Below, piece after piece: positions 10,736 to 24,200 of a stretch of 64,000 nt of DNA. A model generated the notes under the pieces. That model ran no database searches. It was not told the origin of the DNA and saw only the letters and a program-made list of their open reading frames with translations. The position numbers were made by a program, and so were the translations under genes. The number at the start of each line of letters is the position of its first letter. The stretch's first letter is position 1. This stretch comes from Tribonema minus (taxonomy: Eukaryota > Sar > Xanthophyceae > Tribonematales > Tribonemataceae). The DNA lies in assembly GCA_017506865.1 (NCBI GenBank), contig JAFCMP010000156.1, positions 81,151 to 145,150 on the forward strand, in the 5' to 3' direction.

Positions 10736-12291
10736 ATGCCGACGCCGACTGCTGGCGCTGCCGCTGGCAGACGGCTGAGGGCAATTGCATGGGCGCTTTT
10801 CATGGTTGGTGCTGCAGCACAGTCAGGTACGTCAGCAACGAGCTTGATGTGTCGCGTCCTGCTTCATCCATTTTCTGGCAGTTGGCAGATTTTTTTCAAG
10901 TGCACGATGGTGCAGCGCTGCCGACATGAACATCTGTTGCAGGAAATCAGAGGTTTGTTACTACGCCTCAAGCACACTTGATGTGCAAAGAGCTTGATGC
11001 ACTGGATATTGCAACAGGCGCCTGCCCGCTGAACTGCACCAGACGCCATATCATTAGGCCTGCCTCGTTCCTGCGCGTTTGACGTCTGCCATCTGCATTG
11101 GCTAATCCTGTCCAGGTGGTGTGCCATTGGAGGGCTGCCAGGAGCTGCAGCAGCGCATGAGTTTTACGCAGGATGACAGGTGCGTGCACACATGCCTTAC
11201 GCTTTGACAAGCACCTGCCATTATCCTCACGAACACCAGCCCTGCTCACCTCCTGCAGCAAAGCCTATCGCCACGCGCTTTTTACAGACGGCGCCGGTGA
11301 GATTGCATTGTCAAACGCACTTGCTCTCAGCCATCGACAGCAAGACCGCTTGCTCTGCACTAATTTCACCAATTGTGCATTATTATGGAAATCGCCGACC
11401 ACCCATACTTCCTGCACTTTGCTGTTTGCGCTCCGGCGATGCGCCGTCTGTCTAGTTTATTGATGGCAGTAATGAAGTTGAGCAATTGCGGGAAACAAGC
11501 AAGCTCTGTTGGCAGGGGGGGTGCTGGGTTGGCTCGCGCCCTGTCAAGACGTGTGGCATCACCCAGCGTACACAAAGCGGTTGTGTGTTGTCCTGATGTC
11601 TTCTCTGAACCATATCTCAGTACAGCGTACACAAAGCGGTCATATGTAATATCACCCTGATGTCTATCCTGGACCAATTCTCACAAATAGCCGTAACCTG
11701 ACCAATTGTGACCCTGACCTCAAGCCTCACCCTGGTTATGCAGCCCCCGAGACATCAACAGCATACTGCGGCTGGTCAATGAGAAGATCAACCTGGAGCA
11801 CAATGACGTTCTGAAAGTAGAGGTGAGTCAATGGCGCAGCACTAACCTGAACTTGCGGACCTGCATGCAGCTGCGACGGTTTGACAACCACCACCATGCA
11901 TTCTTTTGCGCTGACATGGCGCAATACTGCCTGTTGTCCATGCTCGTGTGACACATGGTTTGCTATGTAAATGGCAGCACCCAGAAACAGAAAGCCAGGA
12001 AAATGTGCATGAATTATGGAGCGCCGTGCTCGGCTTGATTTTCGAAGGCGTGTCTGTTCATCATGTGTGCTTCAGTCGTCTAGCGACAACTGCTACCACG
12101 CATGCATTTGTGTACAGCTCGTGAACTCACAGCCACAACTGCCTTGCGCCCTCTGCAACTGCAGGTGAAGTACCCGGGGGAAGTCATCAGGGGGGTGGTG
12201 GGGTCGCATGATGTCAAGGCGACAGTGCTCAAATTGGTGGATGGCGAGAAGGTTCCCACATGCATTGTGGCAAAATTTGATATCAATGACG
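10736..12291 (+). CDS. EGF receptor gene, exons 1-4: signal peptide and N-terminal region
   Basis: Exon 1 (10736-10826) encodes MPTPTAGAAAGRRLRAIAWA followed by LFMVGAAAQS: a basic n-region, hydrophobic core and small residues before the cut, typical of a secretory signal peptide. The ATG at 10736 was chosen because the signal starts there and the exon ends at TCAG|GTACGT. Exons 2-4 (11116-11179, 11744-11822, 12165-12291) add about 90 residues with two cysteines and no recognised domain (e.g. INSILRLVNEKIN, GEVIRGVVGSHDVKATVLK). Phases out are 1, 2, 0 and 1. Confidence 0.8.
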
Positions 12292-15200
12292 GTGAGTTTC
12301 CACATGCAATGTTGCAGTTGAAGTTTACGACACTGCACGTACGTTTTGATGGCCGTCCGCAATGGTTCTTCACTGTGTTTGGTTGATATGCAGTTCTGAT
12401 ACATGCCTCGTGGATATGATCTGATTATTGAGGTTTGTGGATACTTTTCTGCGCAGTAGCATACTTGAGAAGTGTAATAAGCTGCAGAATGTATCTGACA
12501 CTGCTGACCTGGTCACCCGACTCTGCTGCGCCACACATTGTGTTGCGCGTGCCGAGCGCAGTGGATGAGAAATGTAGCAAGCAGCAGTGATGCTTTCTTC
12601 GCATTACTTGACTTTGCTATGCCGCACATGGTGTTGTGCGTGTTGAGTGCAGTGGATGAGTGCGCGCTGCCGCCGAGCCACCGCATGCACCACAAGTGCC
12701 ACGCCAGCTCTGAGTGTGTGAACACCATTGGCAGTTACTTCTGCCGCTGCCCAAGGTGAGAGCACAATGACTCATTGACATTATTGTCAACTACTGCGCA
12801 GGGTGGTGACCCTGGTTACTGCCCGCTGATCAAAGGAGCACTCGAATGATAGCTGCTCTGAAGCAAATCTGAGCCTTTGCTTCCTTCAATATCGTGGCGT
12901 TGTATGATTGCAACACCATTTGCCTAGTTTGTCCGTCGCTCTTCACTTTTGGCTGCATTCAACTGTCAATAGAGAATACACACTGCTTGTGAGGCTCTCG
13001 ACATATTTGCTGTGTACTTTGAAAAACAGCTCTCTGGTGCTGTACTAGTTACTGTGTACTCAAAGCAGCTTTATTGTGCTGTGCACAGAGTGTTGCCCAT
13101 TGACAAAGTTCATGCTGTCGCCTGTGCGACTTCACAATGGCTGTACAGGGGCGAGGCGGCGCTGGAGGGGGCTGGAAGGGGGCTCTGTGGGGGTGCGCTG
13201 GACACACAGGACTGCTGCAGAAGGGGGTGCGCAAAGAAGGAGTGCGTGGAGGAGTGCAAGGCAAGTACCCGAGCTCCTTAATTAGGGCTAGGGTTACCCA
13301 CTCACTAAGCTTGACTTCACATTTTGTGGGGGGTGCGCAAAGAAGGAGTGCAAAGAGGAGTGCACGGCAAGTCTTTTTATTGGATTACTAAGCTTGACTT
13401 CGCATTTTGTGGGGGTGCGCAAAGATGGAGTGCATAGAGGAGTTGCAAGGCAAGTCAAAGTACTTAGCTTGACTTCCCATTCTGTGGAGAGAGTGCGCCA
13501 GCTGACATGAACAATTAATGTTTGAGAAGGAGGGGGTGCGCAATGAAGGGGTGCATGGAGGAGTGCAAGGCACATAAACAATTTTTTGTTATGGATTACT
13601 CTGCTTAACTTCACATTTTGTGGGGGTGCGCAAAAAAGGCGAGCATAGAGGAGTGCAAGGCAAGTCAAAAATACTAAGCTTGACTTCACATTTGTGGAAA
13701 GAGTGCGTCAGCTAACTTGAATGTTCAAAAGTGGTAAGGCAAGAGTGCCGAGAGGTGGGACTGTTGAGAGAGCTGCGCTGCCAGTTGAGCATTGGTGCAT
13801 GTACTTCAACTGAGTAGCTGAAGTTGAAGTGTACGTGATGAAGGTTTGTCAATGGGGGCGTTTTTTTGCTCCCACTCGTAGTCCTGTCATTGTAACAAGC
13901 ATCAACATTCAAATTCCAGACTACAGGTGTGGACAGATGATGCAGTCAGTGTTCAACATCATTATACTCACTTGCACATGGCAATCCATGAGAATACTCT
14001 AATACGCTTCAACTGAGATCTCTTGGGTAAGCTTGTTGCACACAAATGTGTTTGTTGTATGACATTTGATTCAAAGCGCAGAATGCCAGCATGCCCATCG
14101 CAGCTTTCGTCATTGTCAGCAGGTTCTTCAATTACACGAGTACAAGAAACTGTGGCAGATCTTCTGCTCTAGTTATACCACAGTGCCAATGGAGCGCTTG
14201 TCACGTGACGCGCGCGCTTTCGGCAAGCAAGGGTCAGCAATATCTTACTTATACTGTGTTACTGACATCTATGGCAAGTCGAGCATCGCAGGTGCTCTGC
14301 AGCGCTATTTGCAGTGTTCGTCATTTGGTGTATCGTCCTATCATACCAGGTTGCCGTTACCCACAACAGGACTGCCGACTTTCAAGCTTTGGGCGTTTGA
14401 AGTTTCAAGTCATGAGCTGGTGGTGCTTCATGACAGTTCACCTTGTACCCAGAACAGCTGTGCATGGATGTGTGCCGCCTTGTGCCCTAGTGGTGTCAAC
14501 ACAGTGCATCACATCTCTGATGTCTGATTTCATTGATCTGCCATAATGGATGGTATGATAATTGACTGGGCATCTCTCGGCGTATTTGCATGCCGCTGCA
14601 GGCTGACTTCAGGTGCCCCCTGGACCCCTGCCCCGGCGACTGCGTGACGGAAGCAACGTGCGAGAGGGTCAGGCCCCATGCGCAAACAGGTATGTAAAAG
14701 GGTACGCTTGGACCAAGTAGCATCAACACTTGTTGCGGTTGCTAACTGGAAGTTCAACTGAAGTTGCAACGGCGCTGCTGCTCAGATGCCAGACAACGTG
14801 CAGGGGCGGACACAATGTTATGACGTTGGAATGGTACTTGTAGACCTAGCACTGTGCACGCCACGGTGCGCGTTTCAGAGGCGTGCGGTAACTCGATGCT
14901 GCATGTAGGGGGGGGGGGGGGGGGGGGGGGGGGCACATGCCGTTTTTTTTTTCATGTAACTATCACGCTGCTGCTCCCCCATGTTGTTGACCAGAGGATT
15001 GTGCTCTTATGTGCATGAGGAACACATCAAGGTCCTGTAGTCCTGTGTCATCGCAGGGCAACTGCATAGCGGCAAGGTGGACAAGATGACCTTTTCCCCA
15101 TGAAATTCTGAATGGGCGTCAGCAGTGCTGTTCATGAGCCACTGTGCAACACTGTTCCATATGGTGGCGCACACTTCTCGCAACTGTTTTTTCACTTGCA

Positions 15201-18200
15201 GTATGCCTGGGGTTCAGAAAGCCCATTGTGGCTGTACACCCAACAGGTCAAGGTTTCGGCTGCATGGCCAGCCCGTCAAGTGCGCAATAAATTTAGGGAA
15301 GGCGGCAAAACAAGTCTGTGTTGTTTGTTTTTGTTCAACTATACTAAATACAACCCCAACGCGCTTGGTTTGGCATCACGTCATGTCGATTTTGGCTGCG
15401 CAGGAGGGACTGCACTTCTCCTTCTGGAAAGCGACATCAAGCTTGGCTACCGCTGCATATGCCCGCCCAGCACTCTCGGCACTGGCCGCAAATGCGCAGG
15501 TGGGTGGTCACCGCTGTATCTGAACTTCACACATCTCTTTTTAATTTCAACAACACTATTTGCCTCCATGAGTGCTGTTTACCTAATTTTTACGCTTAAT
15601 GAATCGTCGTTGCGGTATATACATCTATCAGATATGGCGCGCACTTTTTTGTCGCACCTGTTGGGCATGTGCAACTGTTGATTGGCGATTGAATTCCTCA
15701 GATTTGTCAGGCTGCACATTTTCTCAAGTAATGCGCGATGCCATTTGTCTAGCCTAGTGCGAACACGCGTTTCTGCTCTGTGACCAGCCTGCGCTGGGCT
15801 CTGCATTGTCTGGCATGCTCTGTTAAAGGAGGGATACGCAACCAACTCCCTGCACCACGCACAAAGCCTTTGGCGCGCTGACACTTTGTTGGCAAATGAT
15901 AAATTTCATTGACACATGTCGCCACACGTGGAGCAGAAACTTGTCAGGTATCTGGTGCGAGTCACTATACACATTCATCGCGCAGGTAGAACTTTTACCG
16001 GCACTCAAGCAGGTGCTTCCGATCACACACAGACTCCATGCATTCGTCCTCTGTTGATCGCATCGCGTATCCGCAACACACACTACCAAATAGCGTGTTC
16101 ATTGTGTAACATAACAGCCTGTCCCTTTTCCTCAATGCAGCTGGCGCACCCACTGTGTTCAATGTTGGCTGTTAAAACTGGCGGCATCTGACGCCGCTGA
16201 CACATGCATCCCTGTGCGCTGTCCTCAGCTGGCAAGTTGAAGTTATTTTCTGTCAGGCCTGTGACACATGCACGCCTGTGCTCTGTTCTCAGCTGGCAAG
16301 ACGCAGGTGCCCTGGATAACAGCAGACGGCACACTGCTGGTGGATCCACTGGCCATCTGTGGCTGCCAGGAGCCCAAGGTCAGGAGTTGTTGAAGTGTTA
16401 GTAACTTTCACTCCATATGTGGAGTGGCACAACTTGATGTTGCAGATGGCACCGTGGTACTAGAGCACCTTGTCATAGCTAGAGTCGGCGGCGCATTTCA
16501 GAGCAGCCTCTTTTTGTTCTCATATGTGACCTTACTTTTGGCTTTGCCATTGCACCATTGGTGGATTTGCATGCATCATCTGCATCCATGGCTGCCATGA
16601 CTGGTGCCCCCGTGGGGTGGACTCGTTGCCAACATACAGACTTTGCATGGTTGTGAACGATACTGCTGGTCTTGTGTGGTCTCGTGCAGCATTGTGCATC
16701 CCAAGTGCTCACCGCTCCCACCTATCCCCCATGTGCCACAGGTTGATCCATGCCATGACAAGGACTGCGGGCGAAACGCAGAGTGCGTGCGCTCGCGTGA
16801 CGGCGCCTCTGCCAAGTGCATCTGCAAGAACGGGTTTCAGGTATGCTTCACTTGAAGTTGCTCATTTGCCACATGTCTCAGTGTCGCATCATGTCAGACG
16901 ATTGACCTTGCTCAGCACTGAATAGTGAGAACAGGTATGCAGAAGAACCAGTTGAAGTTGAAGTGACATGTTCGTCTCAGCTATGATGCTGCATTGAACC
17001 CAGCGTACGCTGCATTGCTAGACCTCCGTGAGATATGGGAATGGGACCTTCAGCGCTGATGTTCGGAGCCTTGCACTGAGACACAGATCTTGGTTACTGC
17101 AACTCGGCAATGGACGAAGTCCAGAGATTGAAGGTGAGGATTAGGCTGAGGCTTTCGCCTCAACGCGACAAAGTCCTTGCTAGCACTTGGCAAATTCCTG
17201 GTACAGCAGGATCAGAGGCATCGATCGTGTATGCACTGCAGAGGACTTGGAACCGCAATGCTGGGGTTGATCTAGAGAAACCGCATCATGTGCTGGGTTA
17301 GTAAAAAGGTCTTGGATGCGCCATTCATCATGTGCCATACACTAATGCATGTACCACTTGCTCAGCACACAAGTCGCCAGTCTTCTGTGTTGATGAAGCG
17401 GACTGTGCATTGCCGATTGAAGTCTGCGATGCACCAATGTCGTATCGAGTGGGCTGCTTGTCATCATGTGTTCATCGCTGTTCTCATTGCAATCGCAACT
17501 GCCTGCATTTCAGAAAGAGCTGATCATGTTGTGTATTCAGGCGAACAGGTACCAAAATGCGGCAAATGCATAGACAACACCTGGGCGCACTATATTGGCA
17601 TTGTTGTTGTCTGGCACATGACGCGGCCATCCATACATGCAGCATTCATTTGGCAACACGTCTGCGTTAGTGTTCACCGCTACACCTCGGTGACCATGCG
17701 CTACAATATTCTGGCACTGCATTGGCTGTTGCTTGTTTTGCCTCATGCAATTCTCACAACAAATTTCATCATCTCAGCCACGTCAAATCACAACAAATTC
17801 CACTGCATTATTTGCTGCTCATTTGGCCAATTCCATGCAGTTTGTTGAGGGTTTTGGCTGTGTGGACGAGACGTTGCCAGAGCTTACAGTCATCGGCGCC
17901 AATCCACTGCGCCTCAAGCAGGTGAGTTGCAGTACGTAGGTATGACATCACCCTGCTCGGTGTGCTGCACATGAGATGGGCTGTTGCGTCACCTAGACCG
18001 CTTCTGCTGCACCAGCAAAAAACACAATGTTGTTGTGTGATTTTTAGTTCAAATGCCTGAACTTACAGTCATTGGCGCCAATTCACTGCGTCTCAAGCAG
18101 GTGAGGCACAGTAGCTATCACGTCATTTTTCTCGGGTGCGCTGCACTTGGTACGGGCTCTTTTTGTTCATCGCTTCTGCAGCACCAGCACAAGCACCATC

Positions 18201-21200
18201 AGTTTTGTGGCTTAAAGTTCAAATTGACGCATACGCATCTGGGATGCGGAAGTGTACAAAGATATGCAGTCGTTGGCTGCAGATGTCGAAAAAAATCTGG
18301 GGCGCGTAAAGCAGCAAAGGTGATTATATCTGCTTCCCAGCGTAGAGTTGGCCTTTGTGAATAGACACGGACCAACCAGTGTTTGACGCCTTTAGCATGC
18401 TGAAGGTGCAGACTAGAACCATGATCTACATAGGTTTGCATGCATATGCTGAATGATGTCAGACACCCCGCAGCCCTTGCTTACTGTACTTGCTCCTGTC
18501 TCATAACTGTAGCAAAGGTTTAAGGTTAGGGTCAGCGTTAGGGTTTGGGGTTTGGCTTGCATTCTGGTTTGCCTGGCATTGCAGACACGGCCTCTCCAGC
18601 CATCAAGTCAGATTTTTAATGCTGCAAACAATTATTGCCATAAATGCACAAAGACCTGCGCTGTGATGACTGGTGTTTAGCTGACGCACTTTTGGTTATC
18701 GCCACCGACTGCTGTGCTGCTACCAGTGTGATACATACGTGGAGCAAGGCCTGCAAATCAAGGATGAGAACAGCGAAGACTATGCAAGAAGCCTCGAGGT
18801 GCGTGAGAATTTATTTGTACAAGCTACATACTTTGAAGTACATCTAGAAGTATTGCAAGGCACCATGTTTCTGGATCTGCCAATGAGGTACTTGCAGTCT
18901 GCAGAACATGCAATTATACACGCCTCTCAAAAGTCTCCGCCGAATGTGATGTATGCAGTCCTCAATTCGTAACCTTTAGTAGGTGGAGTTGGAGTTCGCC
19001 TGGCCTGCAAACTGTGGGGTGTTGCGCTCGCCAATGCTGTAGCTCCCCACACAAATGTGCAAGACATGACATTATGCGGCTGTTCAGGGTATGACAGTGA
19101 TTATATACAGATTTACGGATATCCAAGGTATGACAGTGACTATATACAGATCCAATGCATGTAGAAGTAGGCAACACATATGGACTTATAGCAGCCGACA
19201 GCTGTGCGAGTTGCCCATATCATTATGTAGCACGCTTGCTTTTTACAGTGTAATTTGCCATGAAGGCAAGCTTGTTTACAGCTTGGCATGCCAGCACAGC
19301 GTGCGCGGTGTGCTCGGTGTCCGGTTTAGGTATGGCTTTCCTGCAATGGCGGACAAGTACGTGCGGCATTGCGTGCTTGTCCTTTAACCCCCTGACCCTA
19401 ACCTTATTTGTGAGCAGGTGGATTACTCACAGCCGCTAGGCTCGTGCTTGCGCACAATGGGGGAGTTTCACGTCAACTACACCATACAGGTCAGTGTGTG
19501 CACGCACTTGCAGAACTGCCTCTTCAAGTCTGACAAAAACTTGAGCTGGCAGTAGGTGGAGGTGAAGTTATGCAGAACTTCAAGGTGTGCAGGGCTAGGA
19601 GGGCAGTCTTGGGCAAAGCACCTGGCAGCCAATAGGGTAGCCTGCAGCCTGACAGTTGCCCTGCGGTTAAGTTGGAAAATCATGATTGAGATCGTTGCAG
19701 TAATTGCGACCGATGTTGAGGATTTACATAAGGGTTGCGGAGTACGTTCTGCAGTGAAGGCTGCAAGATCTTGACAGCACACGGCAGTGGAACTCCTGGA
19801 CTTGTACACCTTGTTTCCCGGGTGTACACTGTCATTACAACAACATCTGCAGTGCGTTGGACCTTACATCAAAGCTCATGATGCGCGCTGATCATCTTAT
19901 TTGTATTCAGTGTACAGTAGGTAACAGCAGCGCTCGACACGCCTCACAGGGCTTCAGCCGTAACCTGACTGCGCTCTCTCTACGTGTTTCGCCGATCACA
20001 TAGTATATGTGACTGACATACTGTGCATCACTGTGACACATGTGGCGAGTATGATTGTTCGCGTACAGCAAGACACCGCAGCGCTTGGCATGCCTTGCAA
20101 GGCATCCGTCGCAACCTGACTGCGCTCTCCTGACGTGTTTCGCCGATCACACAGATGTACTGTGCAGCTACGTGGCAAGTATGCAAGCGCGGCAGCATCA
20201 ATTGTAGGGCCAGCTTATGCCTAACCCGGTTTTGAGATGTGATTACAACGATAATATAGCATGCCTTTGTTTTCATTAATTGATGCCTTTGCCATAGCGC
20301 CAGAGCGCACAGCCGCATGCATTGATCACCAGCTTGACAAACGATGCTTTCATGAATATTTGCTGCTGGTGCTGCAGTCCAAGGAGCCGCCATGCATGCA
20401 ACATCATCTGTGATCTCTGCGCGCAATTGCATGATGCCACATCAAGTTCATCAATTCCAACCACGTTCTGCTGTTGCTGATGCTGTTGCAGACCCCTTGG
20501 ACGGAGCCACCATACATGCGTGCGATTCGCCGCGTCATAGTGGAGGACATAGACGAGTGCAGCCTGCCAGCAATTGCAGAAGGTGCGTCACCACAGTTGC
20601 AGTTTGTGTTGCAGTACACACTGATGCACACAGTGCGCGACAAGTGCGCGCTTGTTGGATAAACTGTGACGCCTCACATCATGCATTGCACACTGCACCA
20701 CACCCCTGATGCCCCAGATGCTTACCAGGGCAAGTGCCATGCAAATGCGCTTGCTCCTCAATACCAGCAAGCAGCCTTCACAGGGCAACCTGTGCACCAG
20801 CCGACGATATTATATAAGCTGCTGCAGCGGCTGGCACGTCATGCAAACACAGCAATACGGCCTTTGCAGCGAAACTTTGTACTTGCAGAGCATATTGAGT
20901 CAGCTGCCGCAGGGGGTAGCTGCGCATGTGACTAGTAATCCTTGCTCATTCCACACTGCTTCGGCTTCCAGGTTGCATGAGCAGAGGCGCAATGACGATA
21001 ATAACGATAATCATTGACCTTCCTGCAGATACTCTTGCCGTATGTGTTAAGTATACCGGGTGGCAATGACGATTACAGCTGACTTTTGTGAAGTACTGCC
21101 CACCATGCTGCTGTAACAATGTTAAGCGGCAGTGGCGATAATGCCTGACTATCTTTGTTGAAACATTGTTCAACACGTCGGGTGCTGTTCCCAGGCCACA

Positions 21201-24200
21201 TCAGTGGAGCAATGACGCGAGAGCACGCTCTGGCGGCGCTGCAGTGTGAGGAGTGTCAGCCCAAGTGCCACCCAGATGCGCTCTGCAAGAACACCATCGG
21301 CAGCTACACCTGCCAGTGCCCGGAGTGCACCACCGGCGATGGGTTTCTGCCGGCGATATTCCGCCACGGCGCCGCTCCAGAGGTGCGTTGCTGAACACTG
21401 CATGTCAACTGAAGGTCATGAGTGTGAGCGGTTTACATGTCACGATGCGTGGTCAAATTGCTGCTGATGGTTTGTGCAGCGGTGCTCCCACCTTTTGATT
21501 ATGTATTGATCCCACACCACTGCAGTACTTTGCCACTGTTATGTGGCAGCGGGATGCCAGCAGGCGTAAACACTGCTTCCGCTGCATTGCCTACATATGC
21601 AGAAGCCGCATGAGAGCATCAGTTGCGTTTGACTTTGTTGAACATGTCTTTTTTGGTAAATGTGTTTTGTATCTTTTCAGGGTTTCAAGGGCGGTACGGG
21701 GTGCAAGGACAGCTGTCCCCCCGTCATACAGCTCATAGGGGACACCGTCACCGAGTTCAAGTGAGTGAGCTTCGTACAAGTTGCTTGGTGCTGCTGGCAT
21801 CTTGATGCACTTCTGCTTTTTTGCACTGTTGCATTCTTGCTATTGCAAACGCGTGGGACATCCATTACCAAAGGAGAACTAGCATGGGAAGGGGGTCATG
21901 AGCAGGTCATGCAGCTATTTTGGTGGTGACATCCCTAGTCATGTTGATATTATATAATGATGACATTGCTGAAGTTGCCCTTGCACACGTGTGTACGCAC
22001 ACGAGCTCAATGCTCGTGCTAGTGTAGCCTGCTGCGCTGCAGGCCAGCCCTAACCTGCTGTAGCTTTGCCACAATCACATTTGCTGTGACGGTCATGATG
22101 TATTGCGCAGAAGCGCATGTGTATGCACACCAACGTTACACGGCTTAGTGCAGGGGGGTACAGACATCACCAATGTGGTGGTTGCTCAGCAATCCTGTGT
22201 TGCATCTAATTGCGTCTGGCAGGGTCTGCAAGTGCGAAGGTCTCCTGGGTGGCAGGGGTGCGCCAGTGCAGCGCGACTGGGATGGTGAGCTGGCACAGCT
22301 CATCAGGGAAACAGGTCAGTGTCTAAGGCAAGCACTGGTTGCAGTAGTGACATGGTTGTAATCTTGTAGTTCATCTGCTTCGAGTACATGTGCACTCTGG
22401 TGGTGAGCCGGCACAGCTCACAACAGAAACAGGACAGTGGCAGTGGCAAGCTCCGTTGTGTATATATAACATGGTTTGGAAACTTGGAAACTTCAAGTAC
22501 ATGTGTACTGTGATGGTGAGCTGGCACAGCTCGTAGGGAACAGGGATGCAATGTTTGCAGGGGATATCACGACTCCACAATGTCTGTACGACTCCGACTC
22601 CGCTCCGCGGAGCTGTAACTTGTGGGCCTACGACTCCGACTCCGCTACAGGGAGCTGCCACCAATCATTGTACGACCCCGACTCCGAGGAGCAACAAGCC
22701 GGCCCGAACGACTCCGACTCCGCTCCGGCGGGAGCGGAGTCAGAGCGGAGTCGTCGGTCGACTCTGGGGGTGGAGTGGTGATAACCCGTGAATGTTTGTG
22801 TCACGCATTTTAAAGCGACAAGAGTGTCGCGATAGGCAAATGTGTACTTCATGTACTTGAGGTACATTGCAATACAGTCAAGCTTGGGAAAGAGTACCAT
22901 GTTGTGACCATTGCAGATCCCGCTGTCTTGACATGATGCCGTTTTGAGGGAGAGCGCCTGGCGTACGTCTTGTAGTGCAGAGACTTGGTGGTGTGGGCGT
23001 TGGCTTTGTGATGAGACAATGCAACTGCATTGTTGTGATGCAATATCCTAGAGCGGTATACTCAGTGAGTAGTGGCATGTCAATGAAGCATCGCTACTTG
23101 ACTCGTAATATCGGTACATACAGCGCAGTCGGTCCATTGTTTGCACCTTTATCCTCACTCATGGCATGCTCTTGTAGCAAGCTATTGCTCCATCTTTACT
23201 TGAGATTGTCCATGCAAACAGGGAACTGTCAAGTTGCAGCAGCACTGCCCACCTGCAATGACCGCACGCAAATGTCAGGCATGCGCACGAAGGTGCGCAG
23301 CTGCGTTCACAACCCACATTTCTGTCTCGTGTGCTTGGCCACAGGTGGCCGGGCCCTGTGCGATGAGCGTGACTGGCCTTGTGTCAAGGGCACAGACCGC
23401 GTTGGCGGCAGCAAAACAGTTGATGTAACTGCCTCCATAACTGTCGGGGCACCCATCAGGTCAGTGCTTCTGCTGTGGTGGGTGAGCACGCTTGCCGATG
23501 CACATGTTCATACCATCACTCCGCAGCGCTTCACTTGCGCTGTCACGATGCGGCCAATATAGAGTCGAGAATAGAGTGAGCGAGTAGGTGCCCACTTGTT
23601 GCTGTTGTGACGACCACTGTCGACGCTTTCCTTATGCTACGTTTTCCCCCGGAAATCACGCCTCTGGAGAAGCACGTTTGTAGCGTGCATGACGACGCGA
23701 CGATCGATGAAACATGCGCATAACCTTTGCCTGTTTGTCCTGCGGAGTTGTGTGGACCGAACTGACAACGATGAAGCTCACAAGCATCAACACGTTCACG
23801 AACACTGCAGTGGAGCGCCGCGTTACTTGTCGCATCATAATGTGGCAGACAGCCATCATGCACCTTGATACTGCAGGGAAACGGCTTAAAGTGGGTCAAT
23901 TAAAAATACCCCCATTTGAAGTGAATCGCATGAGCCCTGCATACCCACCGACACCACCAGAGCTATATACATGCCCACAAACAATGACCTGCTGTTAAAA
24001 ACATGACCTGTTCTTACACGCATGCAGGGAGGGGCCTTTAGAGTGGCGTGTGCCGTACGACGTTGTAGATGCCGCAGGCAACCGCGCCTCCATAGACAAC
24101 CTCAATGCAGCGTCACATACAATCAGAACCTACAGCAGAGAACATGTATGTACAGTGAATTCCAACCAACCAACAGCAACAACAGTAACGGTAACAGCAC

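Noticed and set aside
15202..15246. A 45 bp phase-neutral candidate exon between exons 6 and 7 of the EGF gene
   Set aside because: Splice sites and phases fit, but joining exon 6 directly to exon 7 gives a complete six-cysteine EGF module, which the extra exon would break.
18048..18101. Second copy of exon 10 as an alternative exon
   Set aside because: Its only acceptor gives the wrong phase for exon 9, and its exit phase does not fit exon 11.
18520..18556. Telomere-like tttaggg repeats, also near 13286, 31545 and 37430
   Set aside because: Only a few degenerate units each; these are interstitial motifs, not a chromosome end.
18992..19085. Possible exon starting gtggagttggag after exon 11
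   Set aside because: It meets an in-frame TAG after 19 codons, and exon 12 at 19418 joins exon 11 in phase with a better Ig-like match.
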